Of a DNA stretch of 64,000 bases, positions 40,106 to 54,200 are shown piece by piece. The DNA lies in contig NOWV01000018.1 of the NCBI GenBank assembly GCA_003344405.1, forward strand, positions 1 through 64,000, read 5' to 3'. Position numbers and translations under genes: made by a program. The notes beneath the pieces were generated by a model, which ran no database searches, was not told the DNA's origin, and was given only the letters and a program-made list of their open reading frames with translations. This DNA is from Trichoplax sp. H2. Taxonomy: Eukaryota; Placozoa; Uniplacotomia; Trichoplacea. Position 1 is the stretch's first letter, and every line of letters begins with the position of its first letter.

Positions 40106-40590
40106 ACGCGAGAAAATCTGATTTTCGATTATATCTATTTCTTTTGCTAAATATACTCGTAATATATGGTATAGAATAATAACATGAAGCATAAGTACAC
40201 GAAAGATTCTGATTTCTAATTCTTGATCGCATTCATATCTTTTACGAAATGTGCTCATAACATACATTTAATTTACCGTGTATAACATTCTAATACAAAT
40301 CACTAAATACAGCAAAGATTCTGATTTTCAGTTCTTGATTCTGTCAATTGTTTTTACATCATATTCTTATAACTTATAGAACAATCGAATATAAACCACT
40401 ATACGCACGAAAGATTCTTATTTTTTGTTCTTAGTTTTATCGATTGCTTTTACAAAATGTGCTCATAATTTACGATATATGGCAGTCTGATATACTAACT
40501 ATATACACGAAAAATTCTGGTTTTCGATTCCTGATTCTATCGATTTTCTGTAAAAATATACCGTACTTATAACCGTCTAAATTATAACAT
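40106..40590. repeat. Degenerate minisatellite, five units of about 90-112 bases
   Basis: Units start with CACGAAAGATTCTGATTTTC-like sequence near 40106, 40198, 40310, 40407 and 40505. Each continues with TTCTTGATTCTATCGATT, TTTTACAAAATGTGCTCATAA and a run ending in CACTATATA. The units are strongly diverged. No coding potential is evident. Confidence 0.7.
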
Positions 40591-42241
40591 AAGAGCATTT
40601 TCCTATATTAATTTTAATCTTGAAAATTCTAGACTAGTGCACGTATCTAGCTGATATTTCTACTTCATGCCGATAAAAGTGTACGAAGTGAGAGTGCTCG
40701 TTATAGTTGATATTAAAATACGAAAAATACGTATAGAGTATGAGCTCCTGACTTCGAGATTTAGAGGATATTTATTTACTATCTGTATTATATACCGTAA
40801 AGAACTATCTATGGCCGGATCGATATTTTTAACATGAGTGTTTTTTGCCATTAACTTTCCAATCGATATCAATCTTAGTCGATATTTTAAAGTGATATCG
40901 ATATACAATTCATAATTTTATGAGCATGTTTAGATATTTTATCTTAATAGCAGTCTTGATAAACTAGTTTTTTAAGTCAATTTATAATCATCTTTATATT
41001 TACATTATGCTAGATTGACCCTTTAAACCTGCATCTGTTTTGGAATTAATTTTAAGCCTCTTTATACAGTAGATATTTTCAAATTTTATATCGATCTTAA
41101 CAGGCTCTCTAATCCTGTATTCATTGATGTTTGAATTGATTTAGTTTAAGGTCTCATTGATGGCTATATTAGTATTTCCTATTCATATAGCCCAGAACGA
41201 ATTTATTGTGTTATAATATTTCAATATTTTAACTTAAGGTACTTCAAATTCCTTCGTAGATTTTTTTTCAAACGGAAAGTTGTAGCCATCTTGACAAGCT
41301 TTCTAATGGAATTTCAATAAAATTTTAAAGTTTCTTTCTACTTGCTTTCATGCTACTACCCATTTCTTAGTCCATATTCTATGAAATCGACTATAGGGCC
41401 CACTATTATTCAGTTATTTGTTACGCCATAATGAATTTAAATGATAACTAGTACCGATAATAGATTCTTTTCGTACTTATCATTGTAGAAATATTGTATA
41501 ACAGAAAAATTTCATTATCCTATTTTAGCATAGCAGAAATTCATTGACTTACCTTTGATGACACTACTAAAAAATGGAATTTTCTCACATTCAGTGGACA
41601 TGCATTCAGAACATTTTCGATGATATTTTTTCCTGTTTACATTTGATTGAAAATGTCAGGGAGATAGCATTACTTCAAAGTGCATGTAATTAGTTACCCC
41701 TCATAACTTATTAATAACGAAGAAATAGAATAAGCTAAAAATAAATGAAAATTTTCTTAATTTCATACATAATTATTACAGTGATTAAATCGTAGGCATT
41801 CGATACGGTGATACAATCAAACACACCAACATGAACAGAACGAGTATAAATTATATAGTCTGCGGCTTCATTAGTTTATACTCGATCAACAATAACGGTA
41901 TCAGCATTGCAAATCTTAATATTTGTTTACAAGCAGATCTACACTTAAGGCCTACAGCAAATTTTAGATCACTTGATGGATCAATTCTTTCCGTTATCCA
42001 TTAATAAAATAACGTGAAAAGGATACAAATTATATCGGTGAGTCTAGTTTATTGTTGTCTAAGCAAATAGGACTGATATAATGAGCTTTTAAACTTCTTT
42101 TAATGAAGCTTACGATAGATCGTGGCAAGGGTAAAGGAGTTAAATTTCTACTGACTCATCTAACTCTACAGTGGGTTCAAATAGTTCTATCCAATTATTT
42201 CATATTGGTGCTTTGGTTAACTAGTTCCTTCAATTAGCACA

Positions 42242-42455
42242 AATAGATCAACTGGTTAAAACTAGGCAAATTTGAATACATCCACCTTAAAAAATGACTG
42301 TTATGGCATTAAACAGAGATTTACTGTGGTGCTACTCCGCAATATTCAATAGATCAATTAGTTACAACTAGGCGAATTGGAATACATCCACTTTTAAAAA
42401 AATGACTGTTATTGCATTAAATAGAGATTTACTGTGGCGCTACTCCGCAATGTTT
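42242..42455. repeat. Tandem duplication, unit about 106 bases
   Basis: Copy 1 at 42242-42347, copy 2 at 42348-42455. Both contain AATAGATCAA, ACTAGGC, GAATACATCCAC, AAAAATGACTGTTAT and GCTACTCCGCAAT in order, with roughly one difference per ten bases. Confidence 0.8.
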
Positions 42456-43964
42456 AGATGTAAGGAGAGTTTTTGTAACAACTCGGTACTAGCTATGCAA
42501 GCTAGCGTGAAATATCTAATTATTATATGTAGATACAATCCTTTAAGATATTGAAATTCATATTATGAAGTTAGGTCAGAATGTAGGTATCATCATATAC
42601 TTGTACTTAAAATGACGAGATAGGAATATTACCGTATAAGAAAGAAATCTGAAACAAGATTAGTATTCTTCGTGAATTTTCTAGTTATATCTAGTTATAC
42701 TCGTATTCTGTTTTCAGATATTGCATCATGAAAGAATATACGATAGCAAATAGAATTAGGAATAATTTAAATATAGAAAAAAATGCTTTTGGATGTTTCT
42801 ATTGCAAACTATTTTCAACTATTATTACCTATATATTGACGAATGGATAAAATCTAAAATAAAAAACCAGGTAATTCGAGATATCAATTAATAAACCATG
42901 AGTGGTATACAGGGCTTTTTCTGATGTAGGTTTAAAATATTCGATTTCGAACGGGAACAGGTCAGAAATTTCAGGCATTATTATTATTATAAGTCAATCT
43001 TGAACAATCGCTTCAGTACGAATTGAAAAATGAGTTAAAATAAACCGAGATAACGATTTATAGTTTCCTTCAGTCTTGTAAACCATAAATAAGGGGTAGA
43101 TATTGTAGAAAAGATAATTGGGAACTATCGTATGAAATAAAAATCTAAGCTAGACTGATTATAGATATTATCATGGCAACACAATTTGGGAGCAAACGGA
43201 GGCCTTTTGAGGTAGACTTCTTATACAAATCAGTTCCGATAGGTGGGAAATGGTTTTTGCAGATTTTTAGAGTATTACGGGAAGATAGTTAAATCTAGTC
43301 TATTAACTAGTTCCGGATCGTGACAGGAAATACTTAAAACACAAATTAAATTGATAATTTATAGCCTCCGCCGAAGATCAGCTTCCTTTATAACGGATCG
43401 ATATCAGATAAATAGGTTCCGCCAAGAAATCTAATTAGACTTATCCTAAGTGATAATGAATCAAACACTGTACTAGGAAAGATCCGAAATGCAATGGAAT
43501 ATGAAATAACTTTTTAACACATGCTAAATTTCATTCTGTACGCATTTAAATTTTACTCATCGCAATAATAAGTTATAGTAGGTGTTACGGTAGTAAATTA
43601 TATGAGGACTCTATTTTAGATTATTTTTATATTTATTTTTATATTATACTGAAAGATTATCTTAGGTCAACATCTGGCCTTAGCAATGCGCACAATCTCT
43701 TCAACTAGAGGAAATTAGCCTAATGTAAAGTTTGTTAAACTGTGTCCAGGAGTTTAATAGTAAAGAAGAAAATTGAAAAAAGATTGTATGTGTGACATTA
43801 ACCAGTACGAGTAGAGTATCATGAATACGTTAAATTGGTCCATTGTTACTTGTGTAACTAAACCGTTTAAAAGACTCAAAGCCTATTTAACTTGTGATCA
43901 TCGCATCGCTAATAAATTAGATCCTGGTCTTTTAGTAAGATTAGTAGCCTTATTGTAATTTTCC

Positions 43965-44205
43965 CTAGTTTGATCTAGCGTTAGAATACCAGCGAATTGG
44001 TATTCCAATTTTAAAGTCGATTATGATTTTCCAGAAGGATTATATTATTTTACAGGCCTTATTGTGCTTCACTCTAGCGTAAATTAATCTAGCATTGGAA
44101 TACCATCAAATTAGTATTCCAATTTCAAATTCGATTATGATTTTAGAGGACTTATTATGATTTGTCCTGGCTTAATCTAATCGGTATTCCAATTTCAAGC
44201 TAAGG
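43965..44205. repeat. Tandem repeat array with inverted GAATACC/GGTATTCC
   Basis: Two and a half units of about 110 bases. Each has TTAGAATACCAGCGAATTGG-like sequence, in which GAATACC and GGTATTCC form a short inverted repeat, then AATTTCAAATTCGATTATGATTTT-like sequence. The last unit is truncated. Confidence 0.65.
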
Positions 44206-47200
44206 GAACAACATTCTCAATACAATGTACAAGTTAGGAATATTCCTGGCCTATAATTAATAATGCACTATAACTTGACCACATACCCTACAAATATTGC
44301 TAAGTATCTTGTAGTATGGACGAAAAAGTTCTAATTGAATTTGTTCAATTTCACCTTTGAGATGATTTAGTAATCTCATTCAATAATTCCTGCGAAATTC
44401 TGATAAATTGCTTTTGATAAATTAATGCTTTATTAACTCTTCTACCGAAAAAGCCCCTTTTCTATTGATTAATACTAATTTGTTCTAATTTAGAGCAAGT
44501 TATTTTTCTATTTAACCCAGTTTAAATGTATTACGTTTAAATTATTCTTTAGTACAATAAGTTAATTAATTTCAAATTAATATAAGCAGATTTTTAAGGT
44601 TTAGCTATCTAATTTAAATATGTACAAGCGGACGAAATGGAAGATCCATTCCATTTTACAAATTAATTAATGCTAAATCTAAATAGCCAATAAGACTCTT
44701 GTCTCATACTATGAAACTGGTTTAAACAGGATAGTGAAGGATAGGTCAAATTATCCCGCAAAATTTTTCCTATCTTAGGTTGTAAACCGGGGTAGCTTTT
44801 CTTAACGACTACATTAATTGTAGGTGTCAAAATCGTCAGCGAATAATTAGTATAAGATTTTATTCCTAATACTAATTGAAATGACTAACAAGATTTCATT
44901 TTCAAGGCATGAAATCGATTAAATCAAAGTGTAAAAGGTAATCAAAATAAGAAAATAAATCTTCTATTTCAAATCGGAAATCAAATTGAAGATTTAGATT
45001 CATTGCCTGGATAAAATTGTAAATAAATCATTTTAAACTAGCCTGTTTATCCTCACTAAAATACCGCAATGGTCATAAATGGTTAAATTAAAAGATACGG
45101 TAATTAAGTTGCAAAAAAATTAGATCATTTAAGCTTAGGGATATTGAATTGTCCTCACCTGCAAGATTTGCAGCGTAACCCAAGAAAAAGGATAGCTTTG
45201 TGACAACTATCACAGCGTTGATTGCATAAAATCTTCCTTGTATAGCTAAAGTAAACAAGATGAGATTAATATTGAATGAAAGAGCTAATATGAAACATGA
45301 TAATATAATAAAGTACGACAGCATATTCGATTTTTAAACAGCATACTGGCGCTAATCATTTAAAATTCAATATCAAAATCAATGGCGCCATATCTAGTTT
45401 GAATCTAGAAGTTATCATTTAAATTTCTACTTGGTCACTCATGGAATTTACAAGAGAAAAATTGTGGATTTTTTTGTTGGGTACCGCCTTTTAGATGCGT
45501 AAGTTACACGAGCCTTAGCCAGATTTGCGTACAAAAATGGATATTTTATATCATGCTGTTCGGTAGTTGAGCTATGTATTGGCTTTACGAACGATGTGTT
45601 AACAGGATATGTTTTCTTCTCCGTTTAAATGCAAATGAAAAGATAATATTAGAGACTCATGGCCCATTAGGTTGAATGTTTTGTCTTAGCTTTTCATGGG
45701 TGCCACAGTCGTTCAGAAAAGAATAATGAAGATATTGCTTATGATCGACATTTTAATTTGTTTGAAGTTTACTATCCTAAACCCAGGGCCAAAGATTGCT
45801 TTTATCTTAGCTTACTTGACTGAGTTATAGATTCAAAGGTGTCATCATAAACAAACGACTATAAAATTGGATATCTTTAATCTTAGACCGTATGAATGTG
45901 ACTATCATAACTGCTAAAGAAGAAAAACATGATGATCTTCATTTCTTGAAGTAATATTTTAAAATATTACGGTAATTATATCGCCATAATGCGAATTTTA
46001 GTTTGTGTGAACGTTATTTAGAAAACACCACTCTGCTATATCATGAGTTGGAAGTTTTACTTTATTTTATGGGAAAATTAAACATTGAAGGAAAAGAATG
46101 GAAAGACTGTTCTATAAAAGAATGATTCCATATTATTTCGTACGGTTAAAGAATTAGCTTGAAGCCGTCCATAGAATAGCATCCAAATGGGTATTCTTGT
46201 TTTATTTTATGCTGCCATTTTGGTCAAAGAAAAATGAGTATATTGCTTTAAAAGTAGATATTCTGATATCAGAAAGTGAATAACGGGTAATAAAAAATCC
46301 CTGCATATCAATTCTATTATGGATTTATTGTACAATTCTAGAATGGGTTAATACTTAGGGGTGAACTAGTTACTCTTCTATTGATTAACTAAGTTGGCAA
46401 GGTCTGTATCAAGTGGCAAGCGGTCCTCTTTTTTGGCTTGGATAGTCAATATGAATTAATGTACGAGTACAGTCATGGCTGGAAAAAGAAACTATCTCGT
46501 GACTATAAATATAGCCGTTTCCGCCTAGAGATATATAAATCAGGTATAGACTATTTGTTCATTAAGCATTGATACGATGTACTGTGTTAGTATTGAAGTA
46601 GATATTTTTGTAGCCTTCTTTTCGTATTGAAAAGAGGCGGCAAACCTTGAAGCCACCGCTTACGCAATCAATGATTTGATGTGAATGATTTTAGAAAATA
46701 AGCCATCAAATGTACCTTTTAATAGCCATTTTAATCCTTTATTAAGTTGGAATTGGTTATTTCTACCCTATAGAAAGGACCTATTAAACTTATACTTTCT
46801 TTAACTCTATTTATTAATTATCAATCTTCTCTAAATTCAATCTTTAAGTTTATGCTTGTAACTAAGACAAGTGCTATGAGTAAATTAATTAAGTTTACCT
46901 TAGTCGAGAGATCAATTGTTCCTACTAGGGCAACTGATCTTTCATATTACTGTAATGTCGTAATTGTCCATCTGACATCAACATCCAAGAACTATTGATT
47001 TAGTTGTATAATACAATTCCTACTATTGATTCGTATATTTTATACAGTAGTAAAATACATTGCAGCTAAGAGCGATTGAAATAGTTAACAATTTGATATT
47101 AGTTTTACATAGAAGGTAGCAATTTGGTCATTGATCCATTTATACAATCGACAATAGATTGATTCTTACTTAGCTAAAATGGATACCAGTCTATTAAGTC

Positions 47201-48106
47201 ACCAATAGATGCATTTTTCTCTCCTTGAGAACTGTCTATACTGTAGTATTGAACTGAACTAACGCTAGAAAATAATATTTTTACCTTTAATAATGCCGTT
47301 AATGATACTTTTAAGGAGGAAAAATAGACTTGGATGGAGACAACGTTGTGGAAAAATTTAGGGGAAACACGGCTGATGAATATTTTTCAATCTTCAATTC
47401 TACTAAAATAACGGTGCTTCTATTGATTGACGACGCTTTAGAAGATTAGATGTTGATTATAGTATACTAACATGGGTATAAGCATATGGAATTCATTTCT
47501 TCTAATAGCGCCATTTCAACCAAAGTAGGACTATAGGAGGAATAGTAATAAGGCCTAATTGATGTATAAGTAATACAATTGCTATTCTAGACCATCAGAT
47601 CAAATTGATCATCATCCGTAGAATATATAAACTACTTGTGGAGAAAAACAGAGGGTAAAATAACTAATCAAGATGGTAAGACTTTGAAAAAAAACACTTT
47701 ATTGTGTAATAGCGGTAAGAAAAGAGAAACCAGGAAAGAACAGCAGTATCGACACCACCATTTATAAGCGACATTTGATAAAGCCATTGCTGAATCGTAT
47801 CAGAAGACGATAAAGAAATTTGAATGTCTTAATAATAACAGTGGAAAATGATTGATGACTGTAGTTGGATTATAATGCCATTAATCCAATCAATTATATA
47901 TATAACCCATCTACTAAGAGAAAACTCCTTTTGGACAGAAAACTTTATTAAGCTAGGCTACAGCAATACGATGCTATAAAATTAAAGTTGAAATCATTAT
48001 CTGATTTACAAATAGACTGAAAGGGATACGAGTGATTTTCGTTTAACTTTCAGAAAAATAAATGTGGAAAAATTCAAATATAGATCATGGATGAGTCAAA
48101 ATTCTT

Positions 48107-48275
48107 TGTGGTTTAATAGGAAATCTCCTGTTCAATAGCTGTATAGACCAAGCGAAATTCATGTAATAAGGCAACATTAAACAGTCAAAGTTCATAGTGA
48201 TTCAATAAGAAATTCTCCTGTTCAGTAGTTACTTCGATCAAGTAAAATCCATGTAATAAGGTAATGTTTAACCGT
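48107..48275. repeat. Diverged tandem pair, period about 89
   Basis: TTTAATAGGAAATCTCCTGTTC, CAAGCGAAATTCATGTAA and TAAGGCAACATTAAAC-like sequence occurs twice, from about 48109 and about 48198. Confidence 0.6.
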
Positions 48276-51200
48276 AGCTGAAGTGATGACTCGGTTAGCT
48301 AATAATTTTGTAATAATAGAGATACAAATTGGTATAAATACGATTAAAAAGAAACGAAGAAACAGATAGAGGGTTGACTAATTCTCCTTTCCTTCCCCCG
48401 GAATTTCTAGATGATTTCATAGGAAGAATCCTTTAGATCGATATTTGGTATGTATTAAAAATATGTTTAAAGTTCTATTGCAGTACTATACTATAATTAG
48501 AATTAGAATTCAATTTACTAATAGATCTAAAAGCGTATAAGTATTCAATCTCCACGATAAGAAAGTTAGGGAGAAAATAGAAGATAAGATAATGCCACTG
48601 AATGCTAATAAAATTTCACATGGTTTACGGTTAAGCTCTTTCAAGATAGCTGCGTCATATTTCCACATTATACTGTTGTTCTAGTCATAGCCCCATCTAT
48701 TAATGGAATGGCAAGGAGTAAATGTCTAATATAAATAAGCATGCAATCATAAAGAAGTAAAGAAATGTAGATGATAGGTGATGTCATTGGCTAGCAAAAG
48801 ATTATTCGAATGTTTTCTCCATCATACTTTCAATAATAAAACCGGATAATCGAGTAAAAATCAATCTAGTCAATACATAAAAAAAATAAATTATAATTTT
48901 CTAGCGTGAATATGAGAGAAAATAACTATCATATTTTGATAATCATACAGATAAAAAAATTGGCCACCAATTGAGTTACTCTTTGAAAGTGTCAAAAGGC
49001 GATGATAGAAGTAGCACAGCTTGGACAGATGGCAATATACTACGGCTAGTAAAACTGCAATAGAGTCTTACAATATTAGAGGACGTTGCTATTGCCGATA
49101 TTGATTTTAAGGATAGGTAAATCAATATTCCTAGCATTTACAGATGGATATAACAGCATCAGAAAGTGATGGAGAAAGTGAGACGTCTTACGATATCGTG
49201 AATCTTCAATAAAAGCTAAATCAGATAGCTTTAATTTTGAAGTAGCGACAAGGGAAAAAATAGGAAACTGCTTTCAATAATATTGAGTTGAGTATGAGAA
49301 GATCACTAAATGTGTATTATTCACAGTTATTGGGAATGGACTTTTTTTATGCAGATTAATCCATCATCAATTAGATTTATCCTACATCTAAAATGAATCA
49401 AATAGATTTCCAGCCAAGACTACTGTAGTAGCACCGTATCCCTTGACTGGAGAGAGCCTATACCCAATCTGTCGATTGATTTTATTTTTAAGTCAGAGTA
49501 TGGCGCATAGTATATAGAACAATCAATAATTATTGGCGATTAGAGTAACAAGGAAGATCCAGATAAAAAAAATAATGGAAAGATAGAAAATTGAATTTTG
49601 TTAAAATTTTGTTCATTTTATAACTAGTTTATATCATAGTGGGAACTGAGCTTCGAGTTAAGATCTTTTAATTTACCTATGCTGGCGTTTCATCATGTTT
49701 AGATCAAATTGAAGCAATCTGAGTCATGAACCAATTAAATATTCACCCAATAATACCTCGATTCACCTTGGCAGCGAGCCACTTCTAGAAGAAGAATTTT
49801 CAAATATCTAGCGGATATAGCCCAAGAAAGGATCGACGTATAACTAGCTAAAAAATAGTCAAACAGCTTCAGTTTAATAGAATACCAATGGAATTGAAGA
49901 TCAATGCCAAGATGATAAAGATCGATAGACTAAAATGTGTCAATACTTGCCCCTGAATGTTCCTATTGAATGTGCTTAAATTTCTTTTCTCTTGACTACT
50001 TTACCCTTCAAGCCTTTTCTTTTTTACCCTGCAGTTGGTTATAAACTTGATGTAATACTAGGCCTTGCGACGCAATCCTGTTGGTAGATATAATAACCTT
50101 CGGTCAATAGCATCAACAAAATTTGTTCCGTTATTCACTTGATGATGGCTTTGTTCTATTCTAATTATATTGTTCAAATGATGTTGGAATAGTGTATAGA
50201 ATAGCGTGGATATCAATAAACAACAAGATCATATAGAAATCATGATAATAATGGATATTTTCTTCAACTGTATTTTCAGTTCTTTTCATCATGGTCGTAT
50301 CTATTCATCAAGCAGTTGTCAATATTGTAAAGAAATTGGGAAATATATTCATTGATATGTGCAAAATACCAGTAGCCCCTAAGGATACGATCCAGCCTTC
50401 ATATCCTCTATCGATGCACTTTTAAATGGCCCAGTTATGTGCTACAAAATGATACTGAATGACTGAATATTGAGAACAAAGTCATTTGATTATGGATGAT
50501 TTTTTTCTCACCATCTCCTAATTCAATTCAATTTCCTTCCAACCAAGTAAATAAAGTCGTTTCTCAGAATTACTATCATATTAATTATAATTTGTCCATG
50601 CAATCACAGATAATTCATAGTATTGGAGCACTTGGCTATCCGTTAACCTATTATAATCAACAATCATTTATTCCAGTAAAACTTCAAAAGCACATTGATA
50701 ACTATCGTCTTTGCGTCGTACAATTTGATAATCTATGATCATCTTCATTGACTATATTATTAATCTTATACATTGACCGCTTATATTAGCTAAAATGGAG
50801 CTAGTATACAGGCTAAAAACTGTGTAGAAAACGCACATTTTTTTCTTATGATTGATAATTATACTGTAATAGTTATTCTCCAAGACATATAAGGTGTCTT
50901 TGCATTACTGACAACTTACTGTTGAGATCAAGAAAAGAATTAACTTAGATATCCTTCAAATATTCACTGATTATGCCTATTATAGACAGAGCTACAAGAT
51001 GTGCAATAATAAATGATCCTAATGACTTTAAAAATCCAATCTTCTTATATTGTGTAAATGCGTTATTTTTGATGATTTATGAACACTAAATTACATTGTT
51101 AGTAAATGCCTTTTCCAATTAAGTAAAAAATTAATTATAAAAGATTAACTGTGATATGGTCCTACTAAACATTTGCTGCTTATGACGATTAAAATGTAGC

Positions 51201-54200
51201 TACTAAATGCAATTTGCTCATGGTCTAAAAAAGTTTTCCAATATTTACGTTACTGTAAGGAAAGCAATCATTTCTTCAAAGTCTGCAACAATTCCTCTTA
51301 CAATTCGTATTCATAGGCTTCCGGAATACGTAAGGAAATAAACAATCGATATGCAATCAATTCTAATATCACTCCCTTAGACCCACCTTTTATGTCTACT
51401 AGCATACAGTGGCTTTTGTTTCACTAAAATCCAAACATTTGTTCTACTCGTCTAAGAAATTGCTGTTGTGCAGGATTTGTACAACATTATCTTTCAGCTC
51501 AAGTAAAGAATCGATAGACTTTATTCATTTCATCTCTGCTCTATTATTATCAGTAAACGGAAGATACCCTTATATTAGACTATAACCATGTAAATCAGTA
51601 AGTTTCAAATGGATCGATATCACGAAGGTTATTATGTCATAATCTCAATTTCCATTAGCTGCAATATGTGCCGTAATCTACAAATAAATTTGAATAAAAA
51701 GATGGATGTTACTCAATTTTTCCACTAGTTATAGAATATTATTCTATTTGTTATTAAGTTAACCGATAAGTTGAGGGTATGAGCCCCTTTTAGAAATAAA
51801 ATAAATCTTGCTTTGCATCCTTGAGCTACAGTGGATACCGCATAGTATCATTATGATCGATTTTTATTCAAATTGTCTACTATTTATATGCATTTAACTA
51901 TAGCCATAAAGCGAAGACAGTCTGGATGGGAAATTGTTTTATGATATTAAAAACAGATTACACTTAGGTAATATTACAGCGATCATTTCAATTTTTATCC
52001 ACTAGCTATAAATTTCACGTTTATGCCTAACCCGAGCGATAGAGAATTTTGATAAGCGTATTTCTAAGAATCGTTAAACACCCATTTTGGTGTACATAAC
52101 GGACACTATTTGACTAGAATAACATCAATTTACACCATTTTAGTCGTTCTATACTGTATTTAATTAAGCATCCAGTATTTGTGCAATTATGTGTCTACCT
52201 AAATGACTATGACCTTAATTTTTCCCATATCGGGATAAAACGCTACTTTTGCACGACCAAGGATACTGAGGTATACTTTTACGAATCCTAAAACCCGGAC
52301 GTAATCATGTTAAATCAATTATTTTTCACTTTCTCATTTAAGGTGAAATAATGCTGTTCGGCTGTTATTTCAATGACCGTATGATATCTTCTAAAAGTTA
52401 TGATGGTAATTGTCTAGATAGGTAATAAGTATTCGATTGCATATTCGGAGAAATTATGACTGATCTCATTTCGATATAAGAAGTAACCCATAAAAGCTAA
52501 AAATTACCTTATTATTCAGGTTTTACCTTCGAATTAATAAAGAATCAATTCTTTAAACTTTGAAGTAATTTCTTGCTCGATTTTCAGAAAGGCGAAGACA
52601 ACAATTGACAGACGATGATACAGTTGATGCAATTATGAAAATACCGCTACTCTATCTTAACAACTGTTATAAAGATAATTAGATTATAACAAACATCTTA
52701 TGAGCGAAATATAGCAGCCAATTTTGCAAACGGTCATTTTAATTCATAATAAGATCAATTCTATAACTATTATCAATTTTGACCAACCAATAGTGCTATT
52801 AAATTAAATATTACTGACTAGTTAGCGCCCACACGTTATAGTCTGTTACATAGTTCTGGATAATAATTGTCTGATATAGAAGCCTTATCATCATTATGTA
52901 GAGAATGCGCTTGATGATTATAATATTAAAGGATAGTATATCCATCTTAATAGTCGACCGTCAAGATTTCATTATTCCTGCGCGTCTATCCAAGATAGCA
53001 TTTCTTGTATAGATATTCAATACAGAAATATAGATACCAAGAAATTGGTAAAAATTTCTTGAAGTAAGAATAGGTTAGAGCTAATTGATACTTATCCTTT
53101 CAAACAATCATCGAGTAGCTTGGACAATGTTATGAAAGGCCAGCTGCAATTTAGTGTTTACTTACTAATTAAATATCGTATTGTTAGTTATGGAATCCTT
53201 ACACTTTTGTTGCTAAGCAATAGGGTGGATATTTCTGGTGTTCAGACAGATATATTTGAAATTCAATTAACAAAAAATCTCATTTTTTATCATACCGTCC
53301 ATCATTTATTTCATGCTATAGTTCCGGACCATGCTGATATTGAGCTTGTTAGTAAAATTATTCAGTATGACATTATTTTAAATTCATGGCATCATACAAT
53401 ATATAGCGTAGTATTTGTCATAGTTGCAATGCAAAATACTGGATATTCGATAAATAAAAGTCAAAAGGTTGACTGAAAGAGATTAATAAACGGTGGAATA
53501 TTAATTAAATGTCATTCAATAGGAGCAAATATTACTCGTTAGGATAATTATTTATTCGATATTTTAGTTCGATATTTGCTACTAATTCATTAATTATGAA
53601 AAGATTATATCAGATAGTCTAGATATTTTCTGGATCAAGTAATATTGAATCACATCGAGTTTTAGCTACATACATCATAGCAAATTTAAAATTGTCGTAG
53701 ATTAGAGAAGAAATTGAATATCCAGATACGATCTACACACTGGTTGTTTGTAGAATATTTCAATGTTGCATTTTTTATTGCTATAACATAGTCTGCGTTT
53801 AGTAATTTATAAAATCCTCTCAATATATAAAGCGCCACGTCATATATATCTTTAATTATTAATATAATAATGGACTCTTATTATATATATTATATTTATG
53901 TTTTTCCCAGTATCATGTTATATGGTTATTAAAGGAAGTGATTTCATAAAATTATATTTCTTTAGAATATAACATTGATTTGGATATGAAACTTGAAAGG
54001 TTAGGGATAAAGTTTAAGCTTTAAAAAGTTAGATTATGAAATGAATCTTATAAACAAATGCCCGTAGTGCCTAATGAACTGTCGAGTACAATAAGTAGCT
54101 AAGTCCTACAAATGATTTTAATGTTAGTTGTTCTGGATCAAATAGTATTAGGGTCGAATGCTATAGCTGTTGCCTGATAGTTTTTCTTCCTCCAATCAAA

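Noticed and set aside
45088-45324. Minus-strand hydrophobic frame of 78 codons
   Set aside because: Hydrophobic content follows from T-rich codons. No family match and no neighbouring exons.
47335-47850. Protein-like stretches suggesting a decayed transposon
   Set aside because: Several short open runs look plausible, but stops interrupt them, no polymerase, integrase or transposase motif is seen, and no terminal repeats were found.
53120-53476. Plus-strand open frame of 118 codons in the desert
   Set aside because: No recognised family or splice context. In sequence this AT-rich, a frame of this length is expected about once by chance over 31 kb and six frames.
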